A stretch of 64,000 nt of DNA. It comes from DASUAS01 sp963819475. GTDB lineage: Bacteria > Actinomycetota > Acidimicrobiia > IMCC26256 > DASPTH01. The translations under genes were made by a program, and so were the position numbers. Below are positions 35,945-42,704 of this stretch, piece after piece (position 1 is the stretch's first letter; each line of letters begins with the position of its first letter). The stretch lies in assembly GCA_963819475.1 (NCBI GenBank), contig CAWFWE010000004.1:1302001-1366000 (forward strand), written 5' to 3'. The notes beneath the pieces were generated by a model, which was not told the DNA's origin, searched no databases, and worked only from the letters and a program-made list of their open reading frames with translations.

Positions 35945-35985
35945 GATGACCTCGATCCCTTCCGCAACAAGGGGTCGAGGTCATC
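35945..35985 (-). promoter_or_regulatory. 17-bp stem-loop sequestering the transposase ribosome-binding site
   Basis: gatgacctcgatccctt (35945-35961) and aaggggtcgaggtcatc (35969-35985) pair with one mismatch around a 7-base loop. In the transcript the gaggtc that would serve as Shine-Dalgarno for the ATG at 35943 lies in the stem. Such hairpins protect transposons against read-through expression from outside promoters, as known for IS10 and IS50; here the role is inferred. Confidence 0.65.
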
Positions 35986-36028
35986 ATCTTCTATCGCCGC
36001 CCGAAACGCGAGCACTCAACGCCCAGGT

Positions 36029-36046
36029 TTCAGGTCGAAGTAACTA
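36029..36046. repeat. IS right end: terminal inverted repeat plus target duplication TAACTA
   Basis: ttcaggtcgaag (36029-36040) is the inverse of the left terminal repeat and is followed by TAACTA (36041-36046), the second copy of the target duplication. Confidence 0.9.
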
Positions 36047-36111
36047 TCCGCCTACGAGGGCGCCACCTTCGACGGGGAGTGCGCGGAACGGTCATCGGGT
36101 ACGGCACGGCC

Positions 36112-36501
36112 ATGACGATCAGCAGCGTCGTGGCCCGGCCCTTGATCGCCGGCATGTTCGTCTACGGCGGTCTCGACGCGTTCCGGAACCCGTGGGGCAA
36201 GGCGCCCCGGGCCGAGAAGGTCACCCCCGCGATCGCCGACGTGGTAGGGATCGACGCCGACACCGAGCAGCTGGTGAAGTTCAACGGTGCCGTGCAGGTG
36301 GCTGCCGGGACCGCCCTCGCGCTCGGCATCCTCCCCCGGGTGAGCGCGCTGGCGCTGGCGGTCTCACTGGTGCCGACGACCCTTGCCGGTCACCGCTTCT
36401 GGGAGGAGCAGGACGAAGCTGCCCGCGCCCAGCAGACCGTCCAGTTCCTCAAGAACGCGGCGATGATGGGCGGCCTCCTGATGATCATCGAGCACGGCTG
36501 A
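36112..36501 (+). CDS. DoxX family membrane protein
   Basis: Integral membrane protein of 129 residues with four hydrophobic segments: ~6-20, 55-80, 82-100 and 110-127. The start VVARPLIAGMFVYGGLDAFRNP and the phrase NGAVQVAAGTALALGILPRVSALALA are typical of DoxX/SURF4-type proteins. Function is unclear; some act in redox or sulfur metabolism. ATG 36112 puts the first helix at the N-terminus; an in-frame GTG at 36079 with gacgggga upstream is a possible alternative. Its promoter region is cut by the insertion sequence. Confidence 0.83.
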   Translation: MTISSVVARPLIAGMFVYGGLDAFRNPWGKAPRAEKVTPAIADVVGIDADTEQLVKFNGAVQVAAGTALALGILPRVSALALAVSLVPTTLAGHRFWEEQDEAARAQQTVQFLKNAAMMGGLLMIIEHG

Positions 36502-36515
36502 CCGCGTGCCCGTGA

Positions 36516-37016
36516 TCAGGACACGGCGGTGACGGTCACGTTGCCGGCGGTGTCCTGGACGGTGAGCTCGACGGTGCGGGCGGTGCCGTCGGCGAGCGTC
36601 ACGCCGCAGACGATCTTCTCGCCCGCCCGGGCGACGCGGAACGGCGCCGGGCCGCAGTCGACGGTGGCGGGCAACGAGGAGTTGACCGCGATGAACTGAC
36701 GCAGCAACTGGCTCGGGATCACCGCCTGTTGCGTCGTGAGCGACACGTTCCCGTCGCCGTTCGTCTGCGTCGCGTCGACGACGAGGAACGTTCCCGGTAG
36801 CTGCACCGTGCACGTGAACGTGGTGTCCCGGGCGCGGCGGACGTGGTCCGGGCAGGCGACGTTGCCGAAGGTGAGGTCGGGGTAGGCCTGGTGCACGCTG
36901 CGCTCGACCGTGCGACGGGCGGCGGTGCGCGACAGGTCGGCGGCACCGACGGGCGCCGTGCGCACGAGGGCGGCGGCGGCGACCACCGCGAGCACGAACG
37001 TGAGTCGGCGGCGCAC
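36516..37016 (-). CDS. secreted DUF4333-like protein
   Basis: Exported protein of 166 residues: signal peptide MRRRLTFVLAVVAAAALVRTAPVGA, then two similar halves. Each has a Cys pair flanking a short beta segment (VACPDHVRRARDTTFTCTVQL and VDCGPAPFRVARAGEKIVCGVTL), as in DUF4333 domains of actinobacterial membrane and secreted proteins. The final beta strands (TVELTVQDTAGNVTVTAV) complete the second domain. Function unknown. It is divergent from the gene at 37080. Confidence 0.78.
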   Translation of the reverse strand: MRRRLTFVLAVVAAAALVRTAPVGAADLSRTAARRTVERSVHQAYPDLTFGNVACPDHVRRARDTTFTCTVQLPGTFLVVDATQTNGDGNVSLTTQQAVIPSQLLRQFIAVNSSLPATVDCGPAPFRVARAGEKIVCGVTLADGTARTVELTVQDTAGNVTVTAVS

Positions 37017-37079
37017 GGACCGGGACGCTACCGGGACGCGTGCGCTCTACAGTCGCGGGACAGACGAGGGGGTCCGCAG

Positions 37080-37814
37080 GTGACTGCGCGCGACGCGAAC
37101 ACGGCACGAGCACCGGGGACGGGCGTGATCCCACGGCCCACGCCGGTGCCCGCGCCGCCGCCCGGGGTGACCGACGTGCTGCGCCGCAGCGCCCAACTCG
37201 GGCTGGGCGCCCTCGGGTTGGCGAGTCGCGCCGCCGGGTCGATGTTCGCGCGGGTCCCCGACGGCTCGGCCGCCGACCAGGCCGAACCCGCTGGTCCACT
37301 TGCGTTGCTCCCGGGCGCGGTGCTGGGGCTCGCGATCGAGGCCGAACGCCGGGCGGCGACGGTCGTGGACGCGGTGGCCGAGCGCACGGCCGGGGTCCGG
37401 CGCCGGGCTGCGCAACCGGCGATCGTGCAGCGCGCCCTCCGGCCGGTGGAGGACGCGTTGTGGCGCTGGAACGAGGTCGCACGCCGCGAACAGAACCGGA
37501 ACCAGGCGCAGGCGGCGGCGCTCATCCCGGTGATCGTGCAGCAGGTCACGGAGAACGTGATCGCGCAGATCGACTTCGTGCGCGTGGTCGAGCAGATCCC
37601 GGTCGACGACATCGCCGGCGCCGTCGACGTCGAGGCGATCGTGCAGCGGATCGACCTGGGAGGCGTCATCCGCGAGTCCACGATGGGGCTCACGACCGAG
37701 GCGGTCGATGCAGTGCGCACGCGGGGGATCGATCTCGATGGAGCGCTCGACCGCCTGATCGACCGCCTCATGTTCCGGAGGCGCGAGCGCGACGTGGAGC
37801 TGGGGCCCTCATGA
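37080..37814 (+). CDS. hypothetical protein co-transcribed with RDD membrane protein
   Basis: Protein of 244 residues with a Pro-rich N-terminus (PRPTPVPAPPPGV), a moderately hydrophobic middle and a helical C-terminal half: NQAQAAALIPVIVQQVTENVIAQIDFVRVVEQIPVDDIAGAVDVEAIVQRIDL. The repeated 'VRVVEQIP..DIA..VDVEAIV.RIDL' pattern is found in actinobacterial proteins next to RDD-family genes. The GTG start follows gaggggg. The stop overlaps the RDD start (ATGA). No known function. Confidence 0.75.
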   Translation: MTARDANTARAPGTGVIPRPTPVPAPPPGVTDVLRRSAQLGLGALGLASRAAGSMFARVPDGSAADQAEPAGPLALLPGAVLGLAIEAERRAATVVDAVAERTAGVRRRAAQPAIVQRALRPVEDALWRWNEVARREQNRNQAQAAALIPVIVQQVTENVIAQIDFVRVVEQIPVDDIAGAVDVEAIVQRIDLGGVIRESTMGLTTEAVDAVRTRGIDLDGALDRLIDRLMFRRRERDVELGPS

Positions 37815-38302
37815 GTCGCGCGCAGATCCGCCACCAACGGTCACTCGAGGCGCAAGGAAAGCGCGCCGGTTTTGCTTCGCAGGCAGTCGCCATGGCCCTC
37901 GACATCCTGAGCGCCGTGGTCTTCTACTTCGCTGTCCTCCTCGTCTACGGCGCGGTGCGTTTCGTGGTGACCGATTCGCCCTTCGAGATGCCCCAACCGG
38001 GAAAGCTCGTGAACGGCATTCTCGTCCTCGCGTTCGGCTGGTTCGTGCTCGCGGGCGCATGGTCGGCGTCGGGCCGCGCCCCGGGCATGGCGCTCGTCGG
38101 CCTCCGGGTGGTGAACGACGACGGTGACTTGCTCCGGCGGGGCCAGTCCCGCGTGCGGGCCGTCCTCGTGATACTGACGCTGGGTCTCGGTGTCGTCACC
38201 GTGCTGTTCAGCCGACGGAACAAATCGCTCTACGACATGGTCTGCGGGTCCTCGGTGGTCTACGCCTGGCGCGCCTTGCCCGAAACCCGACGAAACCAGT
38301 AG
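37811..38302 (+). CDS. RDD family membrane protein
   Basis: Membrane protein of 163 residues of the RDD family (PF06271). It shows a first span AMALDILSAVVFYFAVLLVYG with the Asp of RDD-type starts, a second span GILVLAFGWFVLAGAWSASGRAPGMALVGLRVVN containing the typical GRAPGM.LVGLRV, and a third LVILTLGLGVVTVLF before RRNKSLYDMVCGSSVV (usual 'R.LHD...GT.V' ending). Transport roles are proposed for the family. It is coupled to the preceding gene by a 4-base overlap. Confidence 0.88.
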   Translation: MSRAQIRHQRSLEAQGKRAGFASQAVAMALDILSAVVFYFAVLLVYGAVRFVVTDSPFEMPQPGKLVNGILVLAFGWFVLAGAWSASGRAPGMALVGLRVVNDDGDLLRRGQSRVRAVLVILTLGLGVVTVLFSRRNKSLYDMVCGSSVVYAWRALPETRRNQ

Positions 38303-38309
38303 GGTTTCG
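38281..38309. promoter_or_regulatory. inverted repeat at the cysD ribosome-binding site
   Basis: cgaaaccc (38281-38288) and gggtttcg (38302-38309) pair perfectly across 13 bases. The element spans the stop of the RDD gene and ends 4 bases before the cysD start codon, covering its weak Shine-Dalgarno region. It could regulate cysD translation or end upstream transcription. Confidence 0.5.
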
Positions 38310-38313
38310 AGCC

Positions 38314-39219
38314 ATGCCCACCCAGCTGTCGCATCTCGACGCCCTCGAGGCCGAGTCCATCCACATCTTCCGGGAGGTGGCGGCCGAGTTCGAGAAGCCG
38401 GTGCTGCTGTTCTCCGGGGGCAAGGACTCGATCGTGATGGCCCACCTCGCCGAGAAGGCGTTCTGGCCGGCCCGCGTCCCGTTCCCGCTGATGCACGTCG
38501 ACACCGGCCACAATTTCCCGGAGGTGCTCGAGTACCGCGACCGCCGGGTCGAGGAGCTCGGGGTCCAGCTCGTGGTGGCGTCGGTGCAGGACTCGATCGA
38601 CCAGGGGCGGGTCGTCGAGGAGACCGGTCCCCGCGCCAGCCGCAACCGACTGCAGACCGTCACGCTGCTCGACGCCATCCAGGAGCACGGGTTCGACGCG
38701 GTGTTCGGCGGCGGCCGGCGCGACGAGGAGAAGGCGCGGGCCAAGGAGCGGGTGTACTCGTTCCGGGACGACTTCGGCCAGTGGGACCCGAAGAACCAGC
38801 GACCGGAGCTCTGGGACCTCTACAACGGCAAGCACCGCAAGGGTGAGCACATCCGGGTGTTCCCGCTGTCGAACTGGACCGAGCTCGACATCTGGCAGTA
38901 CATCAAGGACGACGACATCGAGATCCCCTCCATCTACTACGCGCACCGGCGGGAGGTGTTCCGCCGGGACGGGATGTGGCTGGCGGTCTCGCCGTTCATC
39001 ACGCTGATGGACGGTGAGGAGCCGGTGGAGATGACGGTGCGGTACCGCACGGTCGGGGACGCCTCGTGCACGGGGGCGGTGGAGTCGCCGGCGGCGACGG
39101 TCGACGCCGTGATCGCCGAGGTGGCGGCCTCCCGGATCACCGAGCGGGGCGCCACCCGAGCCGACGACAAGTTCACGGAGGCGGCCATGGAAGACCGCAA
39201 GCGCGAGGGGTACTTCTAG
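38314..39219 (+). CDS. cysD: sulfate adenylyltransferase subunit 2 (CysD)
   Basis: ATP-sulfurylase small subunit of 301 residues, forming APS from sulfate and ATP with CysN. The PP-loop ATP-binding motif FSGGKDSIVM lies near residue 33; LMHVDTGHNFPEV, FGGGRRDEEKARAKER and RVFPLSNWTELDIWQYI are diagnostic. Length is normal. It begins the order cysD-cysN-cysC, all co-directional with gaps of 14 and 1 bases. The product supplies PAPS for assimilation or sulfation. Confidence 0.96.
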   Translation: MPTQLSHLDALEAESIHIFREVAAEFEKPVLLFSGGKDSIVMAHLAEKAFWPARVPFPLMHVDTGHNFPEVLEYRDRRVEELGVQLVVASVQDSIDQGRVVEETGPRASRNRLQTVTLLDAIQEHGFDAVFGGGRRDEEKARAKERVYSFRDDFGQWDPKNQRPELWDLYNGKHRKGEHIRVFPLSNWTELDIWQYIKDDDIEIPSIYYAHRREVFRRDGMWLAVSPFITLMDGEEPVEMTVRYRTVGDASCTGAVESPAATVDAVIAEVAASRITERGATRADDKFTEAAMEDRKREGYF

Positions 39220-39233
39220 ATGGGGGACGACTG

Positions 39234-40493
39234 ATGGCCGAGATGCTGCGGTTCGCCACGGCGGGGTCGGTCGACGACGGCAAGAGCACCCTCATCGGGC
39301 GCCTGCTCCTCGACACCAAGCAGATCTTCGAGGACCAGCTGGAGTCCGTGGAGCGGACGAGCCGGGACCGAGGGTTCGACTACACCAACCTGGCGCTGCT
39401 CACCGACGGCCTGCGGGCGGAGCGGGAGCAGGGCATCACGATCGACGTCGCGTACCGCTACTTCGCGACCCCGAAGCGGAAGTTCATCATCGCCGACACG
39501 CCCGGTCACGTGCAGTACACGCGCAACATGGTGACCGGCGCCTCGACGGCCGACCTGGCCCTGGTGCTGATCGACGCGCGGAAGGGGGTGTTGGAGCAGT
39601 CCCGCCGCCACGCGGTGATCGCGTCGTTGCTGCAGGTGAAGCACCTCGTGCTCTGCGTGAACAAGATGGACCTGGTCGAGTACTCACAGGAACGCTTCGA
39701 CGAGATCTGCGCCGAGTTCACCGAGTTCGCCACCAAGCTCGACATCGACGACCTCACGTTCATCCCGGTGTCCGCACTGCACGGCGACAACATCACGACG
39801 CATTCGCCGAACATGCCCTGGTTCGAGGGTCCGACGCTGCTGCACTACCTCGAGCACGTGTACATCGCATCTGACCGCAACCTGATCGACATGCGCTTCC
39901 CGGTGCAGTACGTCATCCGACCGATGAGCCATGACCATCACGACTACCGCGGGTACGCGGGTCAGGTCGCGAGCGGGTCGGTGCGTCCGGGCGACGAGGT
40001 CGTCGTATTGCCGTCCGGGTTCACGACGGTGGTCGCGGGTGTCGACGTGTTCGGTGGACCGATCGAGGAGGCGTTCCCGCCGATGTCGGTGAGCGTCCGT
40101 CTCGCCGACGAGATCGACATCAGTCGCGGCGACATGCTCGCGCGTCCGAACAACCTGCCCACGGTCACGCAGGATGTCGACGCAATGGTGTGCTGGTTCA
40201 GTGAGCAACCGATGCGCGCGGGTGGGACATATCTCGTGAAGCACACGACGCGTTCGGCGAAGGCGCGCGTGCAGCAGTTGCACTACCGACTCGACGTCAA
40301 CTCACTGCACCGCGACGAGAGTGAAGCGGCGTTGACGCTCAATGACCTCGGGCGCGTGTCGTTGCGCACCGCGGTGCCGTTGTTCGTCGACGAGTACCGA
40401 CGCAACCGCATCACCGGAAGCTTCATCATGATCGACGAGGGCACGTTCGAAACCGTCGGCGCGGGGATGATCCTCGGCCAGACCGCTCCGTGA
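39234..40493 (+). CDS. cysN: sulfate adenylyltransferase subunit 1, GTPase (CysN)
   Basis: GTPase subunit of ATP sulfurylase, 419 residues. G1 TAGSVDDGKSTLIGRL, G2 ITIDVAYRYF, G3 DTPGHVQYTRNMVTGAS and G4 NKMDLV are all intact. EF-Tu-like domains 2 and 3 follow to the end. It is not fused to a CysC kinase domain, which is encoded separately directly downstream. The ATG at 39234 follows gggggacgac and lies 14 bases after cysD. Confidence 0.95.
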   Translation: MAEMLRFATAGSVDDGKSTLIGRLLLDTKQIFEDQLESVERTSRDRGFDYTNLALLTDGLRAEREQGITIDVAYRYFATPKRKFIIADTPGHVQYTRNMVTGASTADLALVLIDARKGVLEQSRRHAVIASLLQVKHLVLCVNKMDLVEYSQERFDEICAEFTEFATKLDIDDLTFIPVSALHGDNITTHSPNMPWFEGPTLLHYLEHVYIASDRNLIDMRFPVQYVIRPMSHDHHDYRGYAGQVASGSVRPGDEVVVLPSGFTTVVAGVDVFGGPIEEAFPPMSVSVRLADEIDISRGDMLARPNNLPTVTQDVDAMVCWFSEQPMRAGGTYLVKHTTRSAKARVQQLHYRLDVNSLHRDESEAALTLNDLGRVSLRTAVPLFVDEYRRNRITGSFIMIDEGTFETVGAGMILGQTAP

Positions 40494-40494
40494 C

Positions 40495-41112
40495 GTGACC
40501 GCGTCGAGCCCGAACGTCGTCTGGCACGAGAGCGAAGTTCCCCGCGACGAACGCTGGTCCGCCGCCGGAGTGCGCGGCGCGACCGTGTGGCTCACCGGAC
40601 TGTCGGGATCGGGGAAGTCGACGGTCGCGAGCGCGCTCGCGGCGCTGCTCACCGAACGCGCCGTCCTCAGCTACACACTGGACGGCGACAACCTGCGATT
40701 CGGTTTGAACGGTGATCTCGGCTTCTCGGCCGACGACCGGGCGGAGAACGTCCGCCGCGTCGGTGAGGTCGCGCGCCTGTTCGCCGATGCCGGCGTCATC
40801 GCCATCGTTCCGCTCATCAGCCCGTACCGCGAGGGGCGCGACGGTGCGCGCGCGTTGCACGAGGCGGCGGGCCTGGTCTTCGTCGAGGTGTTCGTCGACA
40901 CGCCCCTCGAGGTGTGCGAGCAGCGCGATCCGAAGGGCCTCTATGCGAAGGCGCGCGCCGGCGAGCTCACCGGATTCACCGGCGTCGACGATCCCTACGA
41001 AGCGCCGCTCGCGCCCGAGCTGGTGATCCCGGGGGGCATGCTGGAAGCCGCGGACGCGGCCCGCCGGATCACCGTCGCGCTCGAGCGAAAGGGCGTGCTG
41101 GGGCCCTTGTGA
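40495..41112 (+). CDS. cysC: adenylyl-sulfate kinase (CysC)
   Basis: APS kinase of 205 residues that makes PAPS. The P-loop GLSGSGKST is at 35-43, then LDGDNLRFGLNGDLGFSADDRAENVRRVGEVA (APS-binding DGDN and the lid), ISPYREGRDGAR and the FTGVDDPYEAP region. The GTG start is 1 base after the cysN stop. With cysDN it gives a complete PAPS route; no PAPS reductase is seen in this window, so the PAPS could serve sulfotransferases such as the one at 22664. Confidence 0.95.
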   Translation: MTASSPNVVWHESEVPRDERWSAAGVRGATVWLTGLSGSGKSTVASALAALLTERAVLSYTLDGDNLRFGLNGDLGFSADDRAENVRRVGEVARLFADAGVIAIVPLISPYREGRDGARALHEAAGLVFVEVFVDTPLEVCEQRDPKGLYAKARAGELTGFTGVDDPYEAPLAPELVIPGGMLEAADAARRITVALERKGVLGPL

Positions 41113-41141
41113 CGCTCCGTGGAGCAATCGTGTGACTGTCG

Positions 41142-41156
41142 CCACACTCTGTGTGG
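41142..41156. terminator. short hairpin downstream of cysC
   Basis: ccacac-tct-gtgtgg forms a 6-bp stem with a 3-base loop, 30 bases after the cysC stop and just before the -35 box at 41161. It has only a weak T run after it, so it is a possible rather than certain terminator of the cys operon. Confidence 0.4.
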
Positions 41157-41160
41157 TGCC

Positions 41161-41189
41161 TTGACTTCACTCTCCGTGATTGGCATACT
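41161..41189 (+). promoter_or_regulatory. strong sigma-A-like promoter for the leader/54-aa peptide unit
   Basis: TTGACT (41161-41166), a 17-base spacer and CATACT (41184-41189) form a near-consensus promoter. The predicted transcription start near 41196 falls on the first of two tandem decamers, GTCACGTTCC and GTCACGCTCC (41197-41216), which may be operator sites. Confidence 0.7.
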
Positions 41190-41196
41190 GCTGCGT

Positions 41197-41353
41197 GTCA
41201 CGTTCCGTCACGCTCCGTAGCCTTCGGGCGGGAGCACGGAAGGAGCGTACAGGGGAGGCCCTGATCCACCCGGATGAATGAAATGGTCGCTGCGCCGGGT
41301 GGGGAGCCAAGCGAAACCGGCCCCTGGTTCCGTACCGGCCAGGAGGGGTTTTC
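41197..41353 (+). promoter_or_regulatory. structured ~157-nt leader with mutually exclusive stems and Shine-Dalgarno-sequestering hairpin
   Basis: Pairings seen: ttccgt 41203-41208 with acggaa 41236-41241; acgctcc 41210-41216 with ggagcgt 41242-41248. The two cross each other, so they are alternative or a pseudoknot. Then ccacccgg 41266-41273 pairs with ccgggtgg 41295-41302, and cctgg 41323-41327 with ccagg 41339-41343, the last overlapping the aggagggg Shine-Dalgarno of the following gene. It looks like a riboregulator or riboswitch; no known class could be matched from conserved cores. Confidence 0.55.
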
Positions 41354-41518
41354 GTGAGGGTCGAGAAGACGGCGCTGGGCGCGCGCTCCGTGGCGGCACC
41401 GGTTGGCCGTTCATTGGCGATTGCTGCGGCCTCGGCGAACGCCGAGGCTGACGAAAAGGTGACGCTCCGCGCGATGGCGCCGGCCGCGGTGGCCGCCACG
41501 CCTGACTTCACCGGGTAG
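41354..41518 (+). CDS. 54-residue orphan peptide with strong ribosome-binding site
   Basis: Small frame starting at GTG five bases after a perfect aggagggg. The product is Ala-rich: a basic beginning (RVEKTALGARS), a hydrophobic middle (LAIAAASANA) that could act as a weak signal segment, an acidic EADEK and a second Ala-rich part ending TPDFTG. It contains no cysteine, so it is not a cysteine attenuator peptide of the cys operon. It sits between a near-consensus promoter and leader and a large terminator, so it is a one-gene transcription unit. It is not recognised as any known family. Too short for codon statistics to settle, but the signals around it make it credible. Confidence 0.55.
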   Translation: MRVEKTALGARSVAAPVGRSLAIAAASANAEADEKVTLRAMAPAAVAATPDFTG

Positions 41519-41542
41519 CGAATGCACCACTTCGGGGGCGGG

Positions 41543-41574
41543 AGGGCCCCTCGGCGCTTGCGCCGGGGGGCCCT
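41543..41574 (+). terminator. large intrinsic-terminator-like hairpin
   Basis: agggcccc (41543-41550) pairs with ggggccct (41567-41574), and inside cggcgc pairs with gcgccg around a 2-base loop. The 14 base pairs with single t/g bulge opposition are followed by gttcct. It ends the short unit 25 bases after the peptide stop. Confidence 0.7.
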
Positions 41575-41588
41575 GTTCCTCCGACGAC

Positions 41589-41728
41589 TCACTCGACGAT
41601 CAGCCATGCCCCCAAGGCGAAGAGCAGGGCGGTACCCAGTTCCACCACGGGTAGCGCGCCGAGATGTGGACCCCACAATGACGACAACGACCGCGCTGTG
41701 CCACCCACGAGAGCACTGGGACCAGTTC
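41589..41728 (-). pseudogene. prepilin peptidase N-terminal (DiS_P_DiS) domain remnant
   Basis: Minus-strand sequence encodes LVPVLSWVAQRGRCRHCG, then VHISARYP, and, after a one-base (-1) frame change near 41650, VVELGTALLFALGAWLIVE and a stop. RGRCRHCG..I..RYP.VEL is the second CxxC block of prepilin peptidases. The N-terminal part, including the first CxxC, is missing. It resembles the corresponding part of the intact domain protein at 42701-43039 and ends at the same place, so it may be a decayed second copy of the same stand-alone domain. Confidence 0.65.
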
Positions 41729-42030
41729 GAGCGGCCGGATCCACGACCCAGCCGCAGACGCGGCCGGTGGTGACCATCACCTCGGTCACCACTCAAAGCG
41801 GGCACAAGGTCAGGGTCGTTGGTACTGCAACTGGTACCGGCGCAGTCAACGTGACCGTCTACACCAACAGTGCGTGCACCGTGAGCACCGACAGCTTCAA
41901 CGCCACACCGACGGGCGGAGGCTGGTCGGGAACGTCGGGCAATGTCGGGAACGGAAACGTCTGGATGAAGGCAACGCAACCGAACGCTGCTGAGACGGGA
42001 TCGAGCACTTGCTTCGGTCCCACCCACTGA
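41698..42030 (+). CDS. Ig-like domain protein fragment, possibly truncated
   Basis: Frame of 110 residues. From about residue 25 it shows a beta-rich segment: TITSVTTQSGHKVRVVGTAT, NVTVYTNSACTVSTDSF, GNVWMKATQ, ending ETGSSTCFGPTH, with two cysteines as in bacterial Ig-like repeats. Residues 1-~24 overlap the antisense prepilin-peptidase remnant and are probably not native, so the gene looks truncated at its 5' end by recombination. No signal peptide is left. Its TGA overlaps by one base the ATG of the XRE gene. Confidence 0.5.
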   Translation: MPPTRALGPVRAAGSTTQPQTRPVVTITSVTTQSGHKVRVVGTATGTGAVNVTVYTNSACTVSTDSFNATPTGGGWSGTSGNVGNGNVWMKATQPNAAETGSSTCFGPTH

Positions 42031-42704
42031 TGAGCGCGCAGTGGAACACTACCGCCGAGGAACTGGCGGCCAGCGCCGAAGTCCGGAGCGCGGCGTCCGA
42101 TCGACCCGGGCGCCGGATCCGGAAGCTCCGGCTCGAGCGGGGACTCTCGCGGGCGGAGGTGGCGCGGGCGTCGGGGTTCAGCGTCCGTGAGATCCTGCGC
42201 GTCGAGCGCGGTCGGGGCAAGCTGACGTACGACGACTGGCGGGCGCTGGCCGGTGGTCTGGGCGTGGACGTGAGCGAGATCGTGCCCGCGGACGTGGAGC
42301 CGTCGGCCGCCACGCTCACGTCCACGCCCGAAGGCGGCGAGGACGAGGTCCCTCTGGACGTGGGCGACCTGGAGCTCGAGGAGTTCGTGGGCCGCGTCCG
42401 CGACGACCTCTCCGGTCACGACGCGGTCCTGAGCGAGGCACTCGCGTCACTCGACATCGAGGACGCGGGAGTCGCGTCGCACCCGCCGACGACCCACGAA
42501 CGGCGCCGGAACTCACTCCACGCGTCGAACGAGTTCCGGGTCCGGCTCGCGGCGCTCGACAGCCTCTGCGTCCGGCTGGTCACCGCCGACGCCACGGACG
42601 AGCCGGTTGCGCTCGCCGCCGAGATCACGAGTGCGGTCGAGCGCGTCCGTCAGTGCAGTGAGTTCGGTGAGTCCGCTCATGTCTTGATCCCCAGACACCG
42701 ATGA
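42030..42704 (+). CDS. XRE-type helix-turn-helix regulator
   Basis: Protein of 224 residues. An N-terminal XRE HTH is at about residues 27-85 (IRKLRLERGLSRAEVARASGFSVREILRVERGRGKLTYDDW). The C-terminal ~130 residues are acidic and helical, with RNSLHASNEFRVRLAALDSLCVRL. Architecture is like that of the XRE gene at 44183, so the two may be distant paralogues flanking hisC. The start ATG overlaps the upstream stop, and the stop overlaps the start of the prepilin-peptidase-domain gene (ATGA), so all three may be one unit. Confidence 0.82.
   Translation: MSAQWNTTAEELAASAEVRSAASDRPGRRIRKLRLERGLSRAEVARASGFSVREILRVERGRGKLTYDDWRALAGGLGVDVSEIVPADVEPSAATLTSTPEGGEDEVPLDVGDLELEEFVGRVRDDLSGHDAVLSEALASLDIEDAGVASHPPTTHERRRNSLHASNEFRVRLAALDSLCVRLVTADATDEPVALAAEITSAVERVRQCSEFGESAHVLIPRHR

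Larger units (their letters stand above)
34481..36040 (-). mobile_element. complete insertion sequence, 1560 bp, IS1182/ISNCY-like
   Basis: Bounded by perfect 12-bp terminal inverted repeats (cttcgacctgaa / ttcaggtcgaag) and a 6-bp direct duplication TAACTA on both flanks. It carries a single full-length transposase on the minus strand. Clean target duplication and an intact frame suggest a recent insertion. It landed between the SDR gene (start 34463) and the DoxX gene (36112); removing it restores a short ordinary intergenic region with one TAACTA. Confidence 0.93.

Noticed and set aside
41197..41353. Known riboswitch (c-di-AMP, c-di-GMP, TPP, SAM, cobalamin)
   Set aside because: Some fragments look similar (GGGGAGCCAAG, CCCTGATCC) but the conserved cores and their order are absent. 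I therefore leave the class open.
41113..41353. Leader-peptide attenuator of the cys operon
   Set aside because: It lies downstream of cysDNC in the same direction, and the encoded peptide contains no cysteine or methionine run.
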